From assembly GCA_902567855.1 (NCBI GenBank), contig CACFOQ010000010.1, forward strand, positions 1 to 45,657: a stretch of DNA of 45,657 nt. The letters are read 5' to 3'. Position numbers and translations under genes: made by a program. Below, piece after piece: positions 25,895 through 33,483 of the stretch; position 1 is the stretch's first letter, and each line of letters begins with the position of its first letter. The DNA comes from an uncultured Alphaproteobacteria bacterium. GTDB taxonomy: Bacteria > Pseudomonadota > Alphaproteobacteria > HIMB59 > GCA-002718135. Below the pieces are notes generated by a model. The model searched no databases and was not told the DNA's origin. It saw only the letters and a program-made list of their open reading frames with translations.

Positions 25895-25953
25895 ATCGTT
25901 CATCTCATTTGCTGCATGAGACGGAAGTAGGTTAGAAGACCGAAGGAACGCAG
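25895..25953 (+). promoter_or_regulatory. Glutamine riboswitch (glnA RNA motif) in the amtB leader
   Basis: The segment folds as a three-stem junction: P1 CGTTC (25897-25901) with GAACG (25946-25950); P2 CTCAT (25904-25908) with ATGAG (25916-25920), extendable by one T-A pair; P3 GGT (25930-25932) with ACC (25939-25941). The strings ATCGTTCATCTC, GACGGAAGTAGG and CCGAAGGAACGC match the conserved core of the glnA glutamine-binding RNA as I know it. That class controls nitrogen genes, chiefly in cyanobacteria and marine samples. Here it lies 82 bases before the amtB start. AGACC (25937-25941) can pair with GGTCT (26029-26033) at the amtB ribosome site, a possible switch partner. Confidence 0.85.
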
Positions 25954-26034
25954 TTCTTTTAAGTTTTCATAAATTACTTTCATCGAGCTATGTGATTAGC
26001 GGTTGTAAAGATAAACTCAAAAAGAGGGGGTCTA

Positions 26035-27315
26035 ATGACGTTAGAAGAATTAAATGTCTTTGTCACCACACAAGCTAATGTAGGTATGGAAGCCTATTAT
26101 TGGTGGTGTACAGGACTGATGATTATTATTCACGTTGGGTTCTTAATGTATGAAGTAGGGGCAACAAGAATGAAAAATGCCGTTTCTTCAGGTGTGAAAA
26201 ATTTATTAGCATTTGCATTTATGATTCCAACATTTTGGTTATTTGGCTGGTGGATCTATTTAGCATTTCCTGGAGGTTTTGTTCCTATTGATTTGGAAGG
26301 ATATGGAGTTCCATGGAATGTTTCAATGGGGCCTATGCTAAGTGATCAAGCTACTGGTGTATTTTGGGCTGCATTTACGTTGTTTGCATGTACAACAGCT
26401 TCGATTTTTTCTGGAGCAGTAATTGAAAGAATTAGAATAAGTGCTTTTGTATTTTTAGCAGTTATTCTTGGATCAGTAGTATGGATCTTGGCTGCTTCTT
26501 GGGGATGGCATCCTGATGGATGGCTAGTAACAGGATTTGGTTTTCATGATGTAGCGGCTGCAGGTTGTGTTCACACAGTTGCAGGATTATTTGCATTTGG
26601 TGTATTACTAAACCTTGGTCCAAGAGTAGGAAAATATAATGATGATGGATCAGCAAACGACTTAGAAGGTCATAGCTTAGTTCTTTCATTTGTTGGCTTA
26701 TTAACTCTGATTGTAGGATTCTTTGGATTCTTAGGAGCTTGTTTAATTTGGGCAGGATCTGATTTTGGAGGTTGGATAAATATTTATGGTGCTCCAGCTA
26801 CATTATCATCTTTTGCTTTTAATACTTTAATGGGTCTAGCAGGTGGTATGATAGGTGCCTTCTGGTGGAGTAAAGGTAATCCATTTTGGATGATGTCAGG
26901 AGGTCTAGCAGGTATATTTATATGTGCTGGTGGTCTTGATATTTGGTATCCTGGATTTGCTTTTATTCTCGGAACAGTTGCGGGTTGTGTAATTATCCCT
27001 GCTAATAATTGGCTTCACAATACATTTAAAATTGATGACTGTGTAGGTGCAGTATCAATTCACGGTGTATGTGGTATCTTAGGTATGTTGGCTGTAGGTC
27101 TCTTTGCTTCTGGTTTTCCAGCTGCAGGAGATATACCTCCATCAAACTTAATGGGTCAAATTGTTGGTATCATCACTATGGCGTTAACTGGATTTGTACC
27201 TGGCTATGTTATTTCTTTAATTATGAAAATGGCTGGCTGGTTACGTGTTCCAGATCACGTTCAAGAAGCGGGTATTGATAAAACAGAGCTTGAGCTTCAA
27301 GCTTATAACCAGTAA
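26035..27315 (+). CDS. amtB: Ammonium transporter (Amt family)
   Basis: A 426-residue inner-membrane channel with about eleven hydrophobic segments. The twin pore histidines are H180 (GCVHTVAG) and H343 (SIHGVCG); D172 in FGFHDVAAAG is the structural aspartate, and IERIRISA (130-137) matches the AERxRFSA motif. No cleavable signal peptide is evident, and the first helix begins near residue 20. The C-terminal tail GIDKTELELQAYNQ keeps the shape of the PII (GlnK)-binding tail but with changes. The open stretch between TM1 and TM3 (GFVPIDLEGYGVPWN) differs from E. coli AmtB, so this is a divergent Amt; methylammonium may also pass. AGAGGGGG is the ribosome site. Control is by the glutamine riboswitch in the leader. 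Confidence 0.95.
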   Translation: MTLEELNVFVTTQANVGMEAYYWWCTGLMIIIHVGFLMYEVGATRMKNAVSSGVKNLLAFAFMIPTFWLFGWWIYLAFPGGFVPIDLEGYGVPWNVSMGPMLSDQATGVFWAAFTLFACTTASIFSGAVIERIRISAFVFLAVILGSVVWILAASWGWHPDGWLVTGFGFHDVAAAGCVHTVAGLFAFGVLLNLGPRVGKYNDDGSANDLEGHSLVLSFVGLLTLIVGFFGFLGACLIWAGSDFGGWINIYGAPATLSSFAFNTLMGLAGGMIGAFWWSKGNPFWMMSGGLAGIFICAGGLDIWYPGFAFILGTVAGCVIIPANNWLHNTFKIDDCVGAVSIHGVCGILGMLAVGLFASGFPAAGDIPPSNLMGQIVGIITMALTGFVPGYVISLIMKMAGWLRVPDHVQEAGIDKTELELQAYNQ

Positions 27316-27335
27316 CAAAGAGAAAGGAACATATT

Positions 27336-27509
27336 ATGAATACATGGCCTGGACCAGAAAATAGTTGGGAAGGTGTAGATGCTTATTTTACATGGGCATC
27401 CTCATCAGGTATGCTTGTTCTGTTCACTTTAGTTACAGCTGCAATATGCTTAGGAGTGATTATAGCTGCTGCTAGACATGAGTCAGAAGTAGCAGATAGC
27501 AACAAGTAA
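27336..27509 (+). CDS. Small single-span membrane protein cotranscribed with amtB
   Basis: A 57-residue reading frame with AAAGGAAC as ribosome site, 20 bases after amtB and before its terminator. It reads MNTWPGPENSWEGVDAYFTW at the start, followed by one strong membrane helix (about residues 25-47, VLFTLVTAAICLGVIIAAA) and a short charged tail RHESEVADSNK. The Trp-rich N-terminus would face the periplasm. I do not know a named family. Position and the clean helix suggest a small subunit or regulator of the ammonium channel. Codon use looks like its neighbours. Confidence 0.75.
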   Translation: MNTWPGPENSWEGVDAYFTWASSSGMLVLFTLVTAAICLGVIIAAARHESEVADSNK

Positions 27510-27524
27510 AAAAATTTTATAAAC

Positions 27525-27555
27525 AAAAGGGCAGTATTATTACTGCCCTTTTTTT
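27525..27555 (+). terminator. Intrinsic terminator of the amtB operon
   Basis: AAAAGGGCAGTA (27525-27536), loop TTAT, TACTGCCCTTTT (27541-27552), running into a T tract. A 12-bp stem with a GC-rich core. It closes the amtB and small-membrane-protein transcript. Confidence 0.92.
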
Positions 27556-27577
27556 AATTAAAAATGTAATATAAATT

Positions 27578-27745
27578 ATGAATTATAAAGTAGTCGAAAA
27601 CATTCTTAGTAATATTTATCAATTTGCTTTTGATAATAAAATTATAGTAGCTGTTTTATGGATTGCTGTTATGTTTTTCTTACTTAGAAAATTATCCAAA
27701 AGAGATAATGAATTTTATTTAAAAGATTTTTTTAAAAAAAAATAA
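27578..27745 (+). CDS. Possible small membrane protein
   Basis: A 55-residue frame with one hydrophobic segment (KIIVAVLWIAVMFFLLRKL, about residues 21-39) and a basic tail ending FFKKK. It starts 23 bases after the amtB terminator with no clear ribosome site. It could be a real small protein with its own promoter or chance coding in AT-rich DNA. It converges on the 82-residue gene at 27752. Confidence 0.45.
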   Translation: MNYKVVENILSNIYQFAFDNKIIVAVLWIAVMFFLLRKLSKRDNEFYLKDFFKKK

Positions 27746-27751
27746 TTCAAA

Positions 27752-28000
27752 TTATTTTTTGGGCACAGTTATTAAAGAAATAAAAATTAAAAAAATAAAA
27801 CTTATAATTCCACAAAAAACTGAACCAAAAAAAATAAAAGATAGAGTTAGCATAATATTATCACTAGTTATTTTGTTAAAAAAAAATGGGTTTTGTAAAA
27901 TTTGATCAATAAAGCATATAAAAGCTAAAACCATGAGACCGGTTATAAATCCTCTTTTATAAAATTTAATCCATTTATCTTTTATTAGTGTAATATTCAT
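27752..28000 (-). CDS. Small two-span membrane protein, last gene of the Rieske operon
   Basis: An 82-residue hydrophobic protein with two membrane segments (about residues 17-37, RGFITGLMVLAFICFIDQIL, and 52-78, LSFIFFGSVFCGIISFIFL). The N-terminus is basic. It begins 15 bases after the stop of the MetX-like gene on the same strand, which suggests cotranscription. I do not recognise a family. Confidence 0.6.
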   Translation of the reverse strand: MNITLIKDKWIKFYKRGFITGLMVLAFICFIDQILQNPFFFNKITSDNIMLTLSFIFFGSVFCGIISFIFLIFISLITVPKK

Positions 28001-28015
28001 AAATATAATTCATCA

Positions 28016-29017
28016 TTATTTTAATAAATCGTTAATAGCATTATCTAGTGCCACCTCAAAATTTTTATCATTTCCAGGATTAGCAACACAATGTCCCCAT
28101 ATAGAATCGAATTTTCTTAATTCAGCATTTTGCATATGTTTTATTTCAAATTCATTATCTTCTGGAGGAAAATAAAGATCATGACTACAAGGCATTAAAA
28201 TAGCCTTTGCTTTAATCCTATTCAATGCTTCAGTAAAATTATTATTATAAATTGGACCCGTGCTAATATCATTTTGTTGCCAAGTTAGAAGTTTTGTTAA
28301 AAGGTTATTAGCATCCCAGTTATTGACATGATCATTTTCCCAATCAATTAATAATTCTTCAACGTTTTTAAACCCTAACTCTTTGTATTTTTTTTCTCTA
28401 AAAAAAGACTGTGAAAATGCCCAACCAGCATAAACTCTTCCAAAAGCTTTTAATCCTTCAATAGGTGGTGAAGAATAATTACCGTTATTCCATGTTGGAT
28501 CAGCGCAAAGAGCTGCTTTTACTCCTTCTAAAAAAACAAAGTTATGTTCTGAAGTTTTGGCAGAAGCACAAAAAGGCAAAATAGCTTCAACCATATCAGG
28601 GTATTGAGCAGCCCATTGATAAGATTGACAACCTGCCATGGACCAACCAGCAACCAAAGCAATTTTTTTTATATTAAAATTTTTAATTAATAATTCATGT
28701 TGGCATTTAATATTATCCCATAAAGTTATTGTTGGAAATTTTGATCCTCTTTGTTTTTTGTCAGCATTACTTGGAGATGTAGAAAGTCCGTTTCCAAATA
28801 AATTTATTGATATAATAAAATGTTTTTCAGGGTTAATAGCTCTATTTGCACCAAAGAAACCTTCATTTCTTTTATGTGTACCTGTATAAAAAGTAGGTAA
28901 TAGAATAACGTTATTTTTATCTGAATTTAAAGCTCCATATGTTTTGTATGCAAGCTTAGCTGAGAGTAGGGTTTCTCCAGATAAGAGCTCTATATCTCCT
29001 AATTCATAATTATTCAT
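28016..29017 (-). CDS. Alpha/beta hydrolase of the homoserine O-acetyltransferase (MetX) family
   Basis: A 333-residue alpha/beta-hydrolase-fold protein. The nucleophile is S126 in GWSMAGCQ; D280 (CSHDLYFPP) and H309 (WGHCVANPG) complete the triad. The N-terminal AYKTYGALN and NVILLPTFYTGTH segments are typical of the MetX group. True MetX acetylates homoserine, but the strand-2 motif here is LPTFYTGTHKR instead of the usual HALTGD/S form, and the gene sits in a catabolic operon, so it may be a hydrolase or acyltransferase with another substrate. It starts 28 bases after the glutamine-synthetase-like gene. Confidence 0.82.
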   Translation of the reverse strand: MNNYELGDIELLSGETLLSAKLAYKTYGALNSDKNNVILLPTFYTGTHKRNEGFFGANRAINPEKHFIISINLFGNGLSTSPSNADKKQRGSKFPTITLWDNIKCQHELLIKNFNIKKIALVAGWSMAGCQSYQWAAQYPDMVEAILPFCASAKTSEHNFVFLEGVKAALCADPTWNNGNYSSPPIEGLKAFGRVYAGWAFSQSFFREKKYKELGFKNVEELLIDWENDHVNNWDANNLLTKLLTWQQNDISTGPIYNNNFTEALNRIKAKAILMPCSHDLYFPPEDNEFEIKHMQNAELRKFDSIWGHCVANPGNDKNFEVALDNAINDLLK

Positions 29018-29045
29018 TTAATAAACTAACAATATATTTATTCTA

Positions 29046-30461
29046 TTAGTATAATCGTAAATATTCTTTTACTTCCCAGTCTGTAACTGCCTGATGATAC
29101 CTTTCCCATTCATCATTTTTATAATTAACATATGAATTTAACATAACTTTACCTAATACTTTTTCAGCAATTTTATTTTTATGTAAAGCTTCAGTAGCCT
29201 GAAGTAAATTTCTTGGGAGACGCCTTATTCCTAGCTTCTTCATTTCTTTATTACTTAATGCATAAAGATCAAAATCAGAAGCCTTGCCAGGATCAATTTT
29301 ATTTTGAATACCTTCAATAGCCGCAGATAATGTCATGCCTAGTGCCAAATATACATTCATTGTTAAATCTGCTGCACGGTTCTCTATGCAATATCTGTTT
29401 TGGGGTAATCTAAATTGAGCAGATCGATTATTATGACCATAAGTTATATTAGTTGGCGCCCAAGTATGTACCCCACCTTCAAAACCTCCTACAGTTGGTA
29501 CAAGTCCATTATAAGAATTTACTGTTGGACATGTAATAGCCGTAATTGCTTCTGAGTTAGCAAGTAATCCACCAACTGCATACATTGATTCTTGAGACCA
29601 TTTATCACCATCTTTAAAAATATTAGTATTACTCTTTATGTCATTGAGTGAGAAATTTATGTGACCCCCTGATCTCCAATCGCCAATAGTAGGCTTTGGC
29701 ATAAAAGTTACAAACATATCATGCTTTTTAGCTACTTCTTTTAAAAGAATTTTTAAAAATACCAATCTATCTGCCATCTGAAGCAAATCTGTATAGTGAA
29801 AATCTAATTCAAATTGAGAATAAGCTCCTTCTGCAACAACATCATGAAGGTCCCATCCCAATTCTCCTAAAATATCAATCATTTCTTTTAAGAAATGCAT
29901 TGAGTCTAGAGAGTATTCAACATCATAACCAAATGCTTGTCTTCTTGGACGAATGCCTTGAGGTGGATCATTATCTATAGCTTTAACTGGTTCACCTTTT
30001 TCATTATATTTCATCACAATGAACTCAGGTTCAATTCCTGCAAAACCAGAATATCCTTCTTCTTGTTTTTCTTGAATAATTCTTTTTAAGGCTTGCCTTG
30101 GGCATACATTGTATGGAGCTCCTTCCCAAAATAAATCAGCAAAAATTATGGCGGTTGTTTTGTCCCAAGGACAAATATAAACTGCATTCAGATCAGGAAG
30201 CATAATTTGATCAGGATCAGCTGGAGATAATTCAGGCACAAAAGATACTGAATGAACAGCAAATTGAGGACCTTTTCCCATACATAAAGCCTCAAAATCA
30301 CTCATTGGAACAGGTTTAGTTTTTGGAATTCCATGCATATCAATCCAACTAGATAAAACATATTTGACACCTGCTTCCTCCAGCTTTCTTTTAGTTGAAG
30401 CTATATTAGGTTTATTTCTTTCTATGGCTTCCTCTAAACTTTCATAATAAACTTTATTCAT
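29046..30461 (-). CDS. Glutamine synthetase family protein (gamma-glutamyl-amine ligase-like)
   Basis: A 471-residue member of the glutamine synthetase superfamily and the third in the window. GIEPEFIVM, VVAEGAYSQFELDFHYTD, FMPKPTIGDWRSGGHINFSL, PTVNSYNGLVP and HNNRSAQFRLP are the family landmarks. Several depart from enzymes that make glutamine: the usual HHEVA-type glutamate loop reads VAEGAYSQFE, and the RCIENRAADLTMNVYLALG end lacks the common DxxxNPYL wording. This points to a different amine acceptor, as in PuuA and other gamma-glutamyl-polyamine or ethanolamide ligases. It lies in an operon with a Rieske oxygenase, glyoxalase, cupin and MetX-like hydrolase. AGGAGAATATT precedes the start. 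Confidence 0.85.
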   Translation of the reverse strand: MNKVYYESLEEAIERNKPNIASTKRKLEEAGVKYVLSSWIDMHGIPKTKPVPMSDFEALCMGKGPQFAVHSVSFVPELSPADPDQIMLPDLNAVYICPWDKTTAIIFADLFWEGAPYNVCPRQALKRIIQEKQEEGYSGFAGIEPEFIVMKYNEKGEPVKAIDNDPPQGIRPRRQAFGYDVEYSLDSMHFLKEMIDILGELGWDLHDVVAEGAYSQFELDFHYTDLLQMADRLVFLKILLKEVAKKHDMFVTFMPKPTIGDWRSGGHINFSLNDIKSNTNIFKDGDKWSQESMYAVGGLLANSEAITAITCPTVNSYNGLVPTVGGFEGGVHTWAPTNITYGHNNRSAQFRLPQNRYCIENRAADLTMNVYLALGMTLSAAIEGIQNKIDPGKASDFDLYALSNKEMKKLGIRRLPRNLLQATEALHKNKIAEKVLGKVMLNSYVNYKNDEWERYHQAVTDWEVKEYLRLY

Positions 30462-30491
30462 GTCAAATATTCTCCTTTAGTTGAATTGTTT

Positions 30492-30890
30492 TTATTCTAT
30501 ACCCATATCTTCAGGATCGATACCAGGTACATGAGTTAATCCAGCTTTTTTCTTCCAGTCATGAGGATAGGCAGCATAAAAAATTACACAAGTTTCATCA
30601 CATTCATACGCTATATGGTTATCTTTTGGAACATATAAAACGTCTCCAGGATTGCAAATATAAGACTCTCCATTACAAGTTAGTCTAAAGGTTCCTTTCA
30701 TGCAGTAAATTATTTCATCACAAGTTAAATCCCAAGGGACTGAAATATTATTTAAAAAATTTAAACCTCCACACATCGTGTCACTTACTTTGGATGTTAC
30801 AAAAGGCTTAATATAAGTTTGTCCTGGTTCTAATGTGTGCAATCTATGTTCAATATCTGCAAATTTATATAATTGAGGCTTGTTACCCAT
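30492..30890 (-). CDS. Cupin-domain protein
   Basis: A 132-residue single-domain cupin. The two sheet motifs are around DEIIYCMKGTFRLTCNGESY and GDVLYVPKDNHIAYECDE; the first cupin motif has few histidines, so metal binding is uncertain. It resembles EutQ-like or ectoine-synthase-like small cupins in size, but no close name is justified. It starts 15 bases after the glyoxalase gene and ends 30 bases before the glutamine-synthetase-like gene. It may be an isomerase, a dioxygenase accessory or a ligand-binding protein of this pathway. Confidence 0.82.
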   Translation of the reverse strand: MGNKPQLYKFADIEHRLHTLEPGQTYIKPFVTSKVSDTMCGGLNFLNNISVPWDLTCDEIIYCMKGTFRLTCNGESYICNPGDVLYVPKDNHIAYECDETCVIFYAAYPHDWKKKAGLTHVPGIDPEDMGIE

Positions 30891-30905
30891 GAATATTTCC
30901 TTTCT

Positions 30906-31328
30906 TTAAGAAGTTTTTATTTTTTCATTTAATTCTACTTTATAACCATCTGGATCTTCACAAAAGGCTATTACTCTTGTTCCATGCTTCATTGGTCCTG
31001 GAGGTCTTGTAATTTTTATTCCAGCTGATGATAAATCATCACAAGCTTTATAGACATTAGCAGTTTCTATACAAATATGTCCCCATCCATTTCCTTTGTC
31101 ATAAGAATCTTTTTGTTCCCAGTTATGTGTTAGTTCTAATGTTGGAAATTCGTTTTCTGGTCCATAACCAATAAAAGTATTGGTAAATTTTCCTTCAGGA
31201 TAATCAGTTTTGCGAAGAACCGACATTCCCAGTATTTCACAATAAAACTTTATAGATTCATCAAGGTTTTGAACACGTATCATCGTGTGAGCTAGTCTGA
31301 ATCCTTCATTGATTTTTTCCTGAGTCAT
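30906..31328 (-). CDS. gloA: Lactoylglutathione lyase (glyoxalase I) family protein
   Basis: A 140-residue VOC-fold protein with the metal ligands H14, E65, H84 and E132, which correspond to the four Ni/Zn ligands of E. coli GloA (H5, E56, H74, E122). LDESIKFYCEILGM and GHICIETANVYKACDDL are typical. Its length matches GloA (about 135). Glyoxalase I isomerises the glutathione hemithioacetal of methylglyoxal to lactoylglutathione. It sits three bases after the Rieske gene, so here it may remove a reactive aldehyde made by the oxygenase or metabolise a related hemithioacetal. That role is inference. Confidence 0.9.
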   Translation of the reverse strand: MTQEKINEGFRLAHTMIRVQNLDESIKFYCEILGMSVLRKTDYPEGKFTNTFIGYGPENEFPTLELTHNWEQKDSYDKGNGWGHICIETANVYKACDDLSSAGIKITRPPGPMKHGTRVIAFCEDPDGYKVELNEKIKTS

Positions 31329-31331
31329 TTT

Positions 31332-32414
31332 TTAAGATTTATTTAATGATTTAATCACAATTTTTTGAAATGCGCGAACACTTTTTTCCCAGTGTGGAGA
31401 TAATAATCCACCGTTTTTAGCTGCAGATGATAATCTTCCCAGTTGTAATCTCTCACATATTTCATGATCTTCTTTATGAACATCCCACCACAAGTTTCTC
31501 AATTTCTCAATCTCTTTTTTCTTTAGCTGCATGTCTTCTGTAGTATAAATAATTCTTTTTTGACGAGTAATCCCTGGCTTAATAGGAATGTTTAAATGCA
31601 CACCAATTTGACCAGGATAATAAGTTCCAATGATAAAATTTGGAAATAATGATAAATATTTAGAACTGACAGCTAAACTGTCAGCTGCAGTACTTTCTTC
31701 CTTTAAATCTACCCCACTTCCATAACATCTTCCATCTACTATTGTGTAATGATCTTTAAGTGGTTGACTAGTAGTTTTTTTATGAACAAATTGAACATGA
31801 TAAGGTTCTATATAATTTTCAATTAGAAATTTCCAGTTGGTGTTAATTTCTCCAAAATCTAAAGTAGCTACAGGTACAATTTTCTCTAAGTTAATATCCC
31901 GAAGATGTTTCATTAAGGAAGAGGCATATTTTTCAAAAGGCAAAGCTTTTTTGTTTAAATTAATAAAAATCCAGTCATGCCAAATTTTCATTCTAACAGA
32001 TTTTAATCCATTATTTTTTCTAAGAAAATTTTTAGGTTCATGATTATTTGTACCTCCAAAGTGAGGAGAAGAAACTAAATTTCCTTTAAGATCATATGAC
32101 CAAGCATGGTAAGGACAGCTAATAATTTGACCAACATTTTTTTCTTTTTCTACTAATTTTAAACAACGATGACTGCAGACATTATGAAATGCATTAATTT
32201 TATCTTTAGATTCTTTAATCAAAAGAACAGGTTGATCTGCTACATTTATTGGAAGTACATCTCCTACATTTTTTAATTCATGTGCAAAACCTACAAAAAC
32301 CCAATTCTTTGAAAATACGTTCTTATTTTCTTTAGCCCAAAAAGATTTATCTGTATAAGCTTTTGAAGGTAGCCCTCTAAATATACTATCAGGCATAATC
32401 TTTATATGCTCCAA
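31332..32414 (-). CDS. Rieske non-heme iron oxygenase, large subunit (choline monooxygenase/GbcA-like)
   Basis: A 360-residue aromatic-ring-hydroxylating-type oxygenase. C80, H82, C100 and H103 (CSH and CPYH) hold the Rieske 2Fe-2S cluster. NYIEPYHVQFVH (200-211), with H206 and H211, binds the catalytic iron. NTNWKFLIENYIEPYH resembles choline monooxygenase, glycine betaine monooxygenase (GbcA) and stachydrine demethylase, which demethylate or oxidise quaternary amines. No reductase gene is in the operon; electrons could come from the ferredoxin and reductase at 9929-11254. First gene of a six-gene minus-strand operon and divergent from a ureohydrolase. The substrate is likely an N-methylated amine, but not proven. 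Confidence 0.88.
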   Translation of the reverse strand: MEHIKIMPDSIFRGLPSKAYTDKSFWAKENKNVFSKNWVFVGFAHELKNVGDVLPINVADQPVLLIKESKDKINAFHNVCSHRCLKLVEKEKNVGQIISCPYHAWSYDLKGNLVSSPHFGGTNNHEPKNFLRKNNGLKSVRMKIWHDWIFINLNKKALPFEKYASSLMKHLRDINLEKIVPVATLDFGEINTNWKFLIENYIEPYHVQFVHKKTTSQPLKDHYTIVDGRCYGSGVDLKEESTAADSLAVSSKYLSLFPNFIIGTYYPGQIGVHLNIPIKPGITRQKRIIYTTEDMQLKKKEIEKLRNLWWDVHKEDHEICERLQLGRLSSAAKNGGLLSPHWEKSVRAFQKIVIKSLNKS

Positions 32415-32480
32415 AAAAGAAAAAGAAAATCATATCCACAAAACCTTATCACAAACTCATTTAAAATAAACTATAGTGTT

Positions 32481-32495
32481 TATCAATTCATGATA
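32481..32495. promoter_or_regulatory. Candidate operator in the Rieske/ureohydrolase divergent region
   Basis: TATCA, ATTCA, TGATA: a 15-base dyad with perfect 5-bp arms and a 5-base spacer in the 94-base gap between divergent starts. The arms differ from the TTATTTCA set. No regulator gene is adjacent. Confidence 0.3.
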
Positions 32496-32508
32496 TAAGA
32501 AATTTAGT

Positions 32509-33468
32509 ATGACAGATAATACTTATGACGAAGGTAGATTGAATTTACCTTTTGTGGGTATATGCACATTTGGAAAATATCCTTATATTGAAGATTGGGA
32601 TAATATTAATGCAGATGTTGCAGTTATGGGTGCTCCTTTTGATTTTGGAAGTCAATTTCGCACAGGATCAAGAATGGGACCAAGAGCAATAAGAGAGGCG
32701 TCTACATTGTTTTCATTTGGTCATGCAGGAGCATATGATTTTGAAGACGATATTACTTATTTACCATCAAAAACTACTAAAATTGTAGATATAGGTGATG
32801 CAGATATTATTCATACAGATACGTTAAAAAGTCACGCAAACATTAAATTTGGTGTTGAAAAAATTTTGGCTTCAAAAGCAATTCCTATTATTATGGGAGG
32901 TGACCATTCTATAAATATTCCTTGTATAGATGCTTTTGAAAAAGAAGATCCATTTCATATTATTCAAATTGATGCTCATTTAGATTTTGTTGATCAAAGA
33001 CATGGAGTAAAATATGGGCATGGCAACCCCATGAGGAGAGCTTCTGAAAAGAAATATGTTTCAGGAATGACTCAGATAGGTATTAGAAATGTTTCATCTA
33101 CTGCTAAAGATGGATATATAGATGCAAGATCACGAGGCTCTTCAATTTTTTCTGTTCGGCACTTTCGTCGTCTTGGTATAGAAAAAATATTAGAAACTAT
33201 TCCTAAGAACAAAAGGTATTATATTACAATAGATATAGATGCTTTTGACCCTTCAATTGCACCTGGCACAGGTACGCCTAGTCATGGTGGATTTTACTAT
33301 TATGAGGTTCTTGAATTACTTGATGCTATAATTAAACAAGGAGAAGTTATAGGCATGGATTTAGTTGAAGTTGCTCCAGATTATGATCCAACTTTTTCCA
33401 CATCAACACTCGCAGCTCAATTGTTAATGAATGCTATTGGAAGAATTTTGTATTATAAAAATTTATAG
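32509..33468 (+). CDS. Agmatinase/arginase-family ureohydrolase
   Basis: A 319-residue Mn-dependent ureohydrolase. Metal ligands are H133 (GGDHS), D155, H157 and D159 (DAHLD), and D242 and D244 (DIDAFDP). APGTGTPSHGG and DLVEVAPDYDP are the other family motifs. Such enzymes split urea from guanidino compounds (agmatine, guanidinobutyrate, guanidinopropionate, arginine); sequence does not name the substrate. The N-terminal TGSRMGPRAIREAS loop is typical of the agmatinase side of the family. It is followed after 15 bases by a 2-oxoglutarate dioxygenase, which suggests a joint route for a guanidino or quaternary amine acid. Confidence 0.92.
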   Translation: MTDNTYDEGRLNLPFVGICTFGKYPYIEDWDNINADVAVMGAPFDFGSQFRTGSRMGPRAIREASTLFSFGHAGAYDFEDDITYLPSKTTKIVDIGDADIIHTDTLKSHANIKFGVEKILASKAIPIIMGGDHSINIPCIDAFEKEDPFHIIQIDAHLDFVDQRHGVKYGHGNPMRRASEKKYVSGMTQIGIRNVSSTAKDGYIDARSRGSSIFSVRHFRRLGIEKILETIPKNKRYYITIDIDAFDPSIAPGTGTPSHGGFYYYEVLELLDAIIKQGEVIGMDLVEVAPDYDPTFSTSTLAAQLLMNAIGRILYYKNL

Positions 33469-33483
33469 AATAAAAAAATCGAA

